A DNA stretch of 64,000 nucleotides from Natrinema hispanicum (GTDB taxonomy: Archaea > Halobacteriota > Halobacteria > Halobacteriales > Natrialbaceae), in contig NZ_FOIC01000009.1 of NCBI RefSeq assembly GCF_900111485.1, forward strand, positions 1 through 64,000, in the 5' to 3' direction. Position numbers and translations under genes: made by a program. The notes beneath the pieces were generated by a model. The model worked only from the letters and a program-made list of their open reading frames with translations, was not told where the DNA came from and searched no databases. Positions within the stretch are counted from its first letter, which is position 1, and each line of letters opens with the position of its first letter. This document shows positions 16,541-23,511 of this stretch, piece by piece.

Positions 16541-16693
16541 ATGAGAGGAGAGTACGGAGCGGTAGCGAGTTCCGTACTGATCAGTGACGTGGCTAATCAG
16601 CAGCGCTACTATCGGTGGTCCAATAAGGTTGCAACTGCGGACGACAGCGACGATCAGGACATCGACTTGTCCGATGTCGGCATCGTGGTCTGA
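16541..16693 (+). CDS. possible small ORF (50 residues)
   Basis: An ATG-initiated ORF encodes a 50-residue peptide containing VANQQRYYRWSNKVATADD and a very acidic tail DSDDQDIDLSDVGIVV. The acidity is haloarchaeal, but third-position GC is weak and no family is recognised. It occupies the 210-bp spacer between two minus-strand genes. It could equally be noncoding or a gene fragment. Confidence 0.25.
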   Translation: MRGEYGAVASSVLISDVANQQRYYRWSNKVATADDSDDQDIDLSDVGIVV

Positions 16694-16705
16694 GCCGTCG
16701 TCACC

Positions 16706-17140
16706 CTACTCTTCCTCGTCCTCGAGTTCGTCTAAGAACTCGTGGGCGTCCTCCAAGATCTCTCGTGGTCCGTCCTGCGTGACGGTGTTGATCGCCTGTT
16801 CGTAGTCGCGCCACTGGAGGTCGCGGTGTTCGTTTGAGAGTTCCGCGCTGGCCTCGAACGATTTCGCAATAAAGAGGTGAACGGTCTTGTGAATCGTCTT
16901 GCCGTTCGCCTCGAAGACGTAGTCGTAGTCCTTGCGAAAGCCGTCGAGTAACCGGAACTGTTCGATACCTGCCTCTTCCTTTACTTCGCGGATCGCCGTC
17001 TGCTGTAGCTCTTCATCTCCTTCGACACCGCCCTTGGGAAACTCCCAATCGCCTGGGCGGCTCTTGAGTAGAAGATACTCGCGCCGGCCCCGCGTATCGC
17101 GGAAGAGGATCGCGCCTGCGCTCGTAGCTTCGACTGCCAT
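16706..17140 (-). CDS. Nudix hydrolase, diadenosine tetraphosphatase type
   Basis: A 144-residue Nudix protein. The box GGVEGDEELQQTAIREVKEEAGI fits GX5EX7REUXEEXGU exactly (quoted in segments: GGVEGDEEL, REVKEEAGI). The preceding WEFPKG and the overall length match bis(5'-nucleosyl)-tetraphosphatases. The enzyme would hydrolyse Ap4A-type dinucleotides. The acidic C-terminus (DELEDEEE) is a salt-in adaptation. A single gene with its own spacer on both sides. Confidence 0.85.
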   Translation of the reverse strand: MAVEATSAGAILFRDTRGRREYLLLKSRPGDWEFPKGGVEGDEELQQTAIREVKEEAGIEQFRLLDGFRKDYDYVFEANGKTIHKTVHLFIAKSFEASAELSNEHRDLQWRDYEQAINTVTQDGPREILEDAHEFLDELEDEEE

Positions 17141-17327
17141 TAAGTAGGCTAACAGATGCGACGTTAAGAGAATATCGGACTGTTCGTCCAGCGTATGCTG
17201 ATTGTGGGCGTGATTTTCACGCCATCACCGGCCGATCGACCGCAGTCGTTCACCACGCCTGATCGGCATCGACCGATCTCAGCAACTTTTTACGCGCCCA
17301 CCGTCGACCTATTCGACAGCACCAGCC

Positions 17328-17663
17328 ATGACCTTCGTCACCCGTCTGACGCTCCAGAGCGGCGATCGAGCCGCACTCGATGGTATCGTCGAGGACATCA
17401 AAACCACCGCCGAGCGAAAGGGCGCAGCGCTCAAAGGCCCCCACTCGCGTCCGCCGGAGCGACTCTCGGTTCCCCAGCGCTGCCGACTCCACGCCGACGA
17501 CGATCGGCGGTTCTCCTCGTGGGACTACACTGTCTTCACTCGTGAACTCGAGATTCACGGCCACGACAATCTCGCACGAAACATCGCCTCGCAGAACTTC
17601 CCCGATTCGGTCCATATCGAGGCCGAAGTCGAACAGATCCACGGCGCTGGCCGCGGAAACTGA
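17328..17663 (+). CDS. uS10-like ribosomal protein paralogue
   Basis: A 111-residue protein of the uS10 fold: LTLQSGDRAALDGIVEDIKTT, then KGPHSRPPERLSVPQ with the family loop, then YTVFTRELEIHGHDNLARNIA. The canonical archaeal rpsJ normally lies next to EF1A; this copy stands alone near an M20 hydrolase. It is therefore likely the extra uS10 found in haloarchaea, either an alternative ribosomal subunit or an RNA-binding derivative. A TATA-like TTTTTAC lies about 40 bp upstream. Confidence 0.85.
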   Translation: MTFVTRLTLQSGDRAALDGIVEDIKTTAERKGAALKGPHSRPPERLSVPQRCRLHADDDRRFSSWDYTVFTRELEIHGHDNLARNIASQNFPDSVHIEAEVEQIHGAGRGN

Positions 17664-17728
17664 TCACAGTTTTGCGTCGTGACGAGATCGCCGCCAGAGC
17701 TTTTTATTAGTCTCGCAGAGAGTGTACC

Positions 17729-19012
17729 ATGACCGCGGACGACCTCGTAACCCTCCGGCGAGACCTGCATCAGCGGCCAGAACCTGCCTGGCGCGAATTC
17801 TATACGACTGCACGGATCGTCGACGAACTCGAGTCGCGACTCGGCGACGACCTCGACCAGCTTTTCGTCGGCCCCGAGGCGATTGCTGGCGACCACCGGC
17901 TGGCGGTCCCCGACGATGCGGAGCTAACTCGCTGGTACGAGCAGGCCCAAGAGTCGGATGTTGATGCTGCCACGCTCGAGCGACTCGAAGGCGGCTACAC
18001 GGGTGCCGTCGCGGTCATCGAACGCGGCGAGGGGCCGACCGTCGGCCTGCGCGTCGACATCGACGGCCTCCCACGACCCGAATCCGAGGAACTGAGTCAC
18101 AAGCCCGCCGCAGCCGGCTTTCGCTCCGAACACGACGGCGCGATGCACGCCTGCGGCCACGACGCCCACGCGACGATCGGGATCGGCGTCCTCGAGCGGA
18201 TCGCCGACGACAGCGACTTTGCAGGCACCCTGAAGGTGTTCTTCCAGCCCGCCGAGGAGGTCGTCGGCGGCGGCAAGTCGATGGCCGAAAGCGAGTACAT
18301 CCAAGACGTCGACTCCCTGCTCGCGATGCACATCGGGCTCGACCACCCGACCGGCGAAATTGTCGCAGGGATCGACGGCTTTCTTGCGGTCTCGCATCTC
18401 GAGGCCGCGTTCACGGGCGAATCGGCTCACGCCGGCGGCCACCCCGAACAGGGACGCAACGCCGTGCAGGCGATGGCGACGGCCGTCCAGAACCTCTATG
18501 CTATCCCACGGCACAACGACGGCAAAACGCGGGTCAACGCGGGCGTCGTCGAGGGCGGTAGCGCCGCCAACGTCATCCCCGACGAGGCCCGCATCGTCGC
18601 CGAAGTGCGCGGCGAAACGACAGAACTGATGGAGTACATGAAACACCGAGCCGAGCAGGTGCTCCGGAGTGCCGCCGAGATGCACGACTGTGAGGTGTCG
18701 GTCGAGACCGGTGCCGAAGCACCCAGCGCGAGAAGTGACGACGACCTCGTTTCGACCGTCGCCGACGTGGCCGGCGAGACGGCGGGCGTCGAGCGCGTCC
18801 TCGAGCGCGACGAACTCGGCGGCAGCGAGGACGCGACCTACCTGATGCGGGCGGTCCAGGAACGCGGCGGTAGCGCCTGTTACGTCGGTGTCGGCACCGA
18901 CCACCCTGGCGGCCACCACACTGCGACGTTCGACGTCGACGAAGCGAGCATCGGCCACGGGATCGACGTGCTGGCCGGGGCGATCGAGCGGGTCAGCAGC
19001 GAGCAGCGCTGA
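17729..19012 (+). CDS. M20-family amidohydrolase
   Basis: A 427-residue enzyme of the HipO/AbgB/IAA-amino-acid hydrolase type. The metal cysteine-histidine motif MHACGHDAHATIG is present, as are the catalytic glutamate pair in FFQPAEEVVGGG and a dimerisation domain opened by GESAHAGGHPEQGRNAV. A DLHQRPEPAWREF start is typical. It should hydrolyse an N-acyl or amide-linked amino acid derivative in the cytoplasm. It differs from the dapE-type M20 at 1-2 kb in using a Cys metal ligand. Natural substrate unknown. Confidence 0.88.
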   Translation: MTADDLVTLRRDLHQRPEPAWREFYTTARIVDELESRLGDDLDQLFVGPEAIAGDHRLAVPDDAELTRWYEQAQESDVDAATLERLEGGYTGAVAVIERGEGPTVGLRVDIDGLPRPESEELSHKPAAAGFRSEHDGAMHACGHDAHATIGIGVLERIADDSDFAGTLKVFFQPAEEVVGGGKSMAESEYIQDVDSLLAMHIGLDHPTGEIVAGIDGFLAVSHLEAAFTGESAHAGGHPEQGRNAVQAMATAVQNLYAIPRHNDGKTRVNAGVVEGGSAANVIPDEARIVAEVRGETTELMEYMKHRAEQVLRSAAEMHDCEVSVETGAEAPSARSDDDLVSTVADVAGETAGVERVLERDELGGSEDATYLMRAVQERGGSACYVGVGTDHPGGHHTATFDVDEASIGHGIDVLAGAIERVSSEQR

Positions 19013-19039
19013 CCAGCCGCTCGAGCCGCTATCGCTCGG

Positions 19040-19819
19040 TTAGGCGTCCATCACGACCTCGAGGTCGAACGGCGCGTCGGCGGGGGCCGATTCGGGCTCG
19101 AGGTAGCCGACCGCGAAGGCGGTGTAGACGCTGCCGGCTTCTGGTGCCACGTCGAAGGTCGCGACCACGTCGCCGTCGTTGGTTTCGGTCGCCGGTCGGA
19201 CCTCGAGCGTGTAGTCCCCGCCGGGGACTTCGGTCGCCGCTGCCTCGCCATAGGCCACGTCGTCGAACAAGACCGTCTCGCCGTCACCAACCGTGACATC
19301 GACAGCGGGTGCGTCCGGCGAGGCATGCACAAGGCGGACGCGTGCGTTGTCACCCGGGTCGCTGAGATCGTCTTCGAGAACTGTCGGTGCAAACGGCTGG
19401 TTCGTCTCACTCAGTTCGCCAAGCGCCGCAATGGTGAATGCCCCGTCCGTGAGCTCGAGGTCGTCCTCGAACACGACCGTCTCAGGGTCACCTGCAGCCG
19501 TGATCATCACTGTGTAGGTGCCCGGCGCGAGCTCGAGGAAGTCGCTGACGTCCCGGTAGGGGACGTCCTCGAGGACCGTGTCGCCGTCTATGAACACGTC
19601 GACGTTCGGCGCGTCCGGCGAGAGGTGCGCGACGCGGACGTTCGCCATTGTCTCGTCGCTTCCGCCGCTCTCGTCCATCTCGTCGTCGTTCATCTCCCCT
19701 TCCGACCCGTTGCCCATCTCGCCGCCGTCGTCACTCCCACCCATACAGCCGGCAAGTGCGATCCCGCCCGCAGTTCCGATCAGTGTCAGTGCGCGTCGGC
19801 GTGTGTGGATTCGTGCCAT
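19040..19819 (-). CDS. Tat lipoprotein with two DUF4397 repeats
   Basis: A 259-residue exported protein. The N-terminus MARIHTRRRALTLIG is a twin-arginine signal and the lipobox LAGC follows. An acidic Gly/Asp/Glu linker leads to two tandem DUF4397 units, recognisable as VRVAHLSPDAPNVDVFIDG and VRLVHASPDAPAVDVTVGDG. The protein should be anchored on the outer face of the membrane. I start at the ATG 19819 because the Tat motif follows immediately. Role unknown; DUF4397 occurs in cell-surface proteins. Confidence 0.9.
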   Translation of the reverse strand: MARIHTRRRALTLIGTAGGIALAGCMGGSDDGGEMGNGSEGEMNDDEMDESGGSDETMANVRVAHLSPDAPNVDVFIDGDTVLEDVPYRDVSDFLELAPGTYTVMITAAGDPETVVFEDDLELTDGAFTIAALGELSETNQPFAPTVLEDDLSDPGDNARVRLVHASPDAPAVDVTVGDGETVLFDDVAYGEAAATEVPGGDYTLEVRPATETNDGDVVATFDVAPEAGSVYTAFAVGYLEPESAPADAPFDLEVVMDA

Positions 19820-19884
19820 GCTTCCAGGTACTTGATGGGTAGGAAAGACGAAAATCCCTAACAACGTAGGGGTATTTTCACACG

Positions 19885-19892
19885 AATTTATA
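19885..19892 (+). promoter_or_regulatory. TATA box upstream of structured element copy B
   Basis: AATTTATA preceded by CACG lies about 30 bp before the first paired bases of copy B at 19921-19932. The motif is near-symmetric and could also serve the minus-strand DUF4397 gene, whose ATG is about 70 bp away. Confidence 0.45.
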
Positions 19893-19920
19893 ACTCACCG
19901 ACCAGTAATATCGTCTTACT

Positions 19921-20056
19921 CGGATGTAGCCGTCTCGAGCAAGCGGTGGCCGGGAGGATGGCTCGAGCAACGCGAGAGCCGTCCGACCCGGGGAAGGGCA
20001 GGCGGCTACCCAATTCCGACCGCGAGCGACCAACGGGAGCGAGCGGCCTTTTTTGG
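19921..20056 (+). ncRNA. structured element, copy B (candidate ncRNA)
   Basis: It has the same core as copy A: GCGGTGGCCGGGAG (19943-19956) and GGGGAAGGGCAGGCG (19990-20004). The stem arms GATGGCTCG (19957-19965) and AGAGCCGTC (19975-19983) differ from copy A at most positions yet still pair, around loop AGCAACGCG. CCGGG (19950-19954) pairs fully with CCCGG. An outer stem GTAGCCG (19926-19932) with CGGCTAC (20003-20009) closes it. The 27-nt helix with tandem G-A steps is at 20020-20046, again 14 nt on. A run of six T (20049-20054) follows and could end the RNA. A TATA box lies in front. Confidence 0.7.
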
Positions 20057-20062
20057 TCGAGA

Positions 20063-20117
20063 TTTTTTGCCCGGGTTCGAGCGCGGCCGATAGCCGCGCG
20101 AGGGCTCGGGTAAAAAA
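20063..20117 (-). terminator. hairpin after the reductase gene
   Basis: TTTTTTGCCCG (20063-20073) can pair with CGGGTAAAAAA (20107-20117) with one G-U. GCGCGGC (20081-20087) pairs with GCCGCGC (20093-20099) around a 5-nt loop. It lies just beyond the stop codon of the minus-strand reductase gene. It has the same place and two-tier form as the hairpin after tfs, though the sequence differs. Confidence 0.6.
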
Positions 20118-20125
20118 GGTCGGTT

Positions 20126-21529
20126 CTAGTATTTGGGCTCTGCCCCAGTCGTCTCGTAGACCTGCTCCATAATGTCGTCACGGCGTTGCTGCCAGTGCTC
20201 GAGTGCAGCGGGATGGTGGGGATACCCTTCGTAGAGCTCGAGGAGGTCGTCGGCCCGGCGTTTGGTCTGGAAGAGCGTCCAGATCGTCCCCCAGTGGCCA
20301 CGACTGTTGAGCAGACTCTCCGCGGCGAGTTTCGGGCCGATGCTCGTACTGCCCGAATACAGTGCCTCCGCGAGTTTCTCGCCGGGCATCGCGGCGAGCA
20401 GCCCCATCAGGTCGTCGACGTCGACGGCCGTCGAGAGGATGTTGTAGACGTCCAGCGCAGCGTACCGTGCGCCGAAGTGGTCCATAACGCGCTCGTTGTA
20501 CTCCCAGAGGGCTTTCTCGCTGACGTCGCCGGTCTCGAGCGCCTCGATTGCGGCCTCACCGGCGTACTTGCCGCCGTAGGCAGCACCGGCGATCCCGCCG
20601 CCGGTCGTGGGGTTGACGTGGCCGGCAGCGTCACCGATAGCCATGTATCCCGGATGAACGGCCGAGTCGTAGGGTCGTCGGGTGGGGAGGGCTGCGCCGA
20701 GTTTGTCCTCGACCTCGGCATCCCGGAACTCGGGGCGGGTCTCGAGATCGCGTTTGAGATCGTCGACGAGCTTCATCGGTTCCTCGGTCATCTGGAAGCC
20801 CAGGCCAGCGTTAATCTCCGTCTCCGTGCGTGGGAAATACCAGAGGTAGCCTGCGGCCCGTTCGGTCGGCTTGAAGACGAGCGCGTCGTCCCACTCGACC
20901 GGTTCGTCGACGTGGACGATCTCGCGGTAGGCAGAACAGAAGTGGGTGTAGTTAACGTTCGTGTCGAACGAGGAGGCCGAGAAGTCGACGTGATCCTGGA
21001 GGACGGACAGCGAGCCCGCGGCGTCGATGACGATGTCAGCCTCGTAGGTGCGCGGATCGCCCGCGCGGATCGCTTCGACGCCAGTGACGCGGCCGTCGTC
21101 ATCCTGCAGGACGTTTTTGACGACGGTGTCATAATGAAAGTCGACGCCGACGTCGTCGGCCCCGTCGATGATCCGGCGGCCGTACTCCCAGCGGTCGATG
21201 ACTGCCAGTTCGCCGGGGATCGGGATCTCGAGGACGGTATCTTCCTGTGGGATCTCGAAGCGACCGTGATCGACGTCCGTATTCGTAAACGCGGGCTCGA
21301 GTTTCGACTTCGGAATCGCCTCGGGGAAGCTGTCGGCACCCTTCAGTGCGTCGCCGCAGGCGATGTGGCCTGCTTCGGATTCGGGCTTTCGCTCGAGAAT
21401 GACAACGTCGTACCCCTCCCGTGCGATGGTCGCTGCGGCGTAGCACCCTGCGGTTCCGGCACCGACGACGACCACGTCCGGCGACTGCGTCTTCGGCGTC
21501 GTGGCGGCCGACTGCTCCTGCGTACTCAT
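20126..21529 (-). CDS. geranylgeranyl reductase-family FAD enzyme
   Basis: A 467-residue flavoprotein. The FAD-binding motif VVVVGAGTAGCYAA is at about residues 19-33. ACGDALKG and the late FAD motif YMAIGDAAGHVNPTTGGGI match the geranylgeranyl/digeranylgeranylglycerophospholipid reductase family. These enzymes saturate isoprenoid double bonds, in archaea those of membrane lipids or the menaquinone side chain. Several paralogues are usual in haloarchaea, so the exact substrate is open. A divergent 2Fe-2S ferredoxin gene begins about 155 bp away and could be its electron donor. Confidence 0.88.
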   Translation of the reverse strand: MSTQEQSAATTPKTQSPDVVVVGAGTAGCYAAATIAREGYDVVILERKPESEAGHIACGDALKGADSFPEAIPKSKLEPAFTNTDVDHGRFEIPQEDTVLEIPIPGELAVIDRWEYGRRIIDGADDVGVDFHYDTVVKNVLQDDDGRVTGVEAIRAGDPRTYEADIVIDAAGSLSVLQDHVDFSASSFDTNVNYTHFCSAYREIVHVDEPVEWDDALVFKPTERAAGYLWYFPRTETEINAGLGFQMTEEPMKLVDDLKRDLETRPEFRDAEVEDKLGAALPTRRPYDSAVHPGYMAIGDAAGHVNPTTGGGIAGAAYGGKYAGEAAIEALETGDVSEKALWEYNERVMDHFGARYAALDVYNILSTAVDVDDLMGLLAAMPGEKLAEALYSGSTSIGPKLAAESLLNSRGHWGTIWTLFQTKRRADDLLELYEGYPHHPAALEHWQQRRDDIMEQVYETTGAEPKY

Positions 21530-21685
21530 ATCAACACTGTGGACGCCGCGGTAAGAAAACGTTTTATCAAGCGATTGGCCGCGAGTTGCGGCCCCTCCGG
21601 TGGCGAATCTGCGCGTTGGAATCGGCCGGTTCGCTCCGCTTGAGTGAAATAAAGAGTTTTAGTGAGGTCCACCGTACCGGACCGT

Positions 21686-22021
21686 ATGACTGAGTATACG
21701 GTCGAGTTCGTCGGAACGGGTGAGACGATTACCTGTACCGACAAGGAGACGATCCTCAGCCGGTGTCTCGAGGAGGGGATCGCCCAGGAGTACTCCTGCC
21801 GAGTGGGGATGTGTCTGGCCTGTTCTGCCGAAATCGTCGAGGGGGAGGTCACCCAACCCGCTGCCCGCGGCCTGACCGAAGCAGAGGCCGAACGCTACGC
21901 GCTGACCTGCATGGCGCGCCCGCAGTCAGATCTGAAACTCGACCGTGGTAAATATCCGCCGAGCATCGAGGACGACCTTGAGGCCGATAGCCGACACGAC
22001 GGCGCAGTCGCCGACGACTGA
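21686..22021 (+). CDS. 2Fe-2S ferredoxin
   Basis: A 111-residue plant-type ferredoxin. The cluster ligands are in CRVGMCLAC (C-x4-5-C-x2-C) and the fourth cysteine in ALTCMARP. The acidic C-terminus is typical of halophiles. The ATG at 21686 is chosen because the beta-grasp domain starts there (MTEYTVEFVGTGE). It probably carries electrons in the cytoplasm. It is divergent from the geranylgeranyl reductase gene, which needs a low-potential donor, so a partnership is plausible but unproven. Confidence 0.9.
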   Translation: MTEYTVEFVGTGETITCTDKETILSRCLEEGIAQEYSCRVGMCLACSAEIVEGEVTQPAARGLTEAEAERYALTCMARPQSDLKLDRGKYPPSIEDDLEADSRHDGAVADD

Positions 22022-22037
22022 GACGGGCTGCTGTCCC

Positions 22038-22089
22038 GCTGTCCCGGCCCGACCGCAGTGCGGGTCGCGGGTGTGCCGGGACTGACAGC
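22038..22089. terminator. stable hairpin between convergent ferredoxin and ftsZ
   Basis: GTCCCGG (22041-22047) pairs with CCGGGAC (22076-22082). Inside, CGACC (22050-22054) pairs with GGTCG (22063-22067) and GC/GC extends it. It could end both convergent transcripts. No T-run is obvious. Confidence 0.45.
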
Positions 22090-22189
22090 GATGTGTCTCG
22101 AAGCGTGGTGACTGAACGACGAAATAGCACGCGAGAGAAACGCGGAGGCTGGGACTCGAGTCGCCGACGCGGCGCGCCTCGAGGCGTGA

Positions 22190-23353
22190 TTACTCGACGA
22201 AGTCGATGTCGTCACCGCCTGTGCCCGCGGGCTGGACGGCCTCGCCGTCCTGACGACCGTAAATCTGTGGCGACTCGACGCCCGTGACGACGATCATCGT
22301 CCGCATGCTGCCCTCGAGACTCTCGTCGATCGAGGTCCCCCAGATGATGCGGGCGTCGGGGTCGATCCGGTCGTAGATCTCCTCGACGACGCCTTCAGCT
22401 TCCTCGATGGCCATGTCGTTGCCGCCGGTGACGTTGACGAGTGCGGAACTCGCACTGGAGATATCGACGTCCAGCAGCGGCGAGCGAAGCGCGGTTTTGA
22501 CCGAATCTTCGGCTTTGGCTTCGGAGTCGGCTTCGCCGAGACCGATCATGGCGACGCCACCTCGTTCCATGACAGTACGCACGTCGGCGAAGTCTAGGTT
22601 GACGAGTCCGGGTTTCGTGATGAGTTCCGTGATCCCCTTGACGCTCCGCATCAGGACCTCGTCGGAGACCTTAAACGCCTGGCGGACGGGCAGTTTGCCC
22701 ACTGAATCGAGCAGGCGGTCGTTGGGAACGACAATGACGGTGTCGGAGACATCGCGCAGGCGCTCGAGGCCGGCTTCCGCGTTGGTTCGGCGGACCTCTC
22801 CCTCGGCGGTAAAGGGCGTCGTGACGATCGAAATCGTGAGTGCGCCAGCCTCGCGGGCGGCTTTGGCGACGACGGGCGCAGAGCCAGTGCCGGTGCCACC
22901 ACCGAGGCCGGCCGTGACGAAGACCATATCGGAGCCGTCGATGGCGTCGTAGATGTCCTGCTGGCTCTCGAGGGCGGCTTCCTCGCCGACCTGTGGCAGG
23001 GAGCCAGCCCCGCGGCCGCCGGTTTTCTCCTCGCCCATCAGAATCTTGGTGTCGGCGTCGATCTCGACCAAGTGCTGGACGTCGGTGTTGGCGGCGACGA
23101 GTTTCGCGCCGTGGATTCCCTCCTCGTGCATGCGGTTGATCGTGTTTCCGCCGGCACCGCCACAGCCGACGACCGTGATGTCGGTCTGGAGGTCCTGGAG
23201 AACGTCTTCCAGTTCGTCGTCGGTCATCGTCCCGGTCTGTCGGCCGTCCGACGATCCGCCGCCGGACGACTGCCCGTCCTGGGGCGCGTCGTCGGGAGCC
23301 GTGGCCGCCCCGTCTTCGGCCTCGTCGATTGCGTCGTCGATGAGAGAGTCCAT
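22190..23353 (-). CDS. ftsZ1: cell division protein FtsZ (FtsZ1 type)
   Basis: A 387-residue tubulin-like GTPase. The signature [13 protein letters not shown] is intact and the opening [22 protein letters not shown] is that of archaeal FtsZ. The catalytic T7-type loop ([12 protein letters not shown]) is present. A 45-residue acidic/Gly-Ser N-terminal region precedes the fold and ends in [13 protein letters not shown], as in haloarchaeal FtsZ1, which differs from FtsZ2. FtsZ1 is a ring assembly scaffold. A TATA box on the minus strand is at about 23380-23388. Confidence 0.93.
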   Translation of the reverse strand: MDSLIDDAIDEAEDGAATAPDDAPQDGQSSGGGSSDGRQTGTMTDDELEDVLQDLQTDITVVGCGGAGGNTINRMHEEGIHGAKLVAANTDVQHLVEIDADTKILMGEEKTGGRGAGSLPQVGEEAALESQQDIYDAIDGSDMVFVTAGLGGGTGTGSAPVVAKAAREAGALTISIVTTPFTAEGEVRRTNAEAGLERLRDVSDTVIVVPNDRLLDSVGKLPVRQAFKVSDEVLMRSVKGITELITKPGLVNLDFADVRTVMERGGVAMIGLGEADSEAKAEDSVKTALRSPLLDVDISSASSALVNVTGGNDMAIEEAEGVVEEIYDRIDPDARIIWGTSIDESLEGSMRTMIVVTGVESPQIYGRQDGEAVQPAGTGGDDIDFVE

Positions 23354-23378
23354 TCTTGCTCCTGTCTAAACAATGGAG

Positions 23379-23388
23379 CATAATTACC
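23379..23388 (-). promoter_or_regulatory. TATA box of ftsZ
   Basis: On the minus strand the sequence reads GGAAAGGTAATTATG, a BRE-like purine run then AATTAT, about 28-33 bp before the ATG at 23353. A GGAG sits 8-9 bp before the ATG, but the spacing favours a very short or absent leader. Confidence 0.5.
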
Positions 23389-23511
23389 TTTCCCCTACAC
23401 GTCAGCCGCCTGTCTGACACGTTCGGACGATCGCACGAGTCTCATCACGTGAACGTCGAATCCCCTCGCAGTACTCGAGTAATACCGTCTTACTGTCGGT
23501 TTCCCGTTTAG

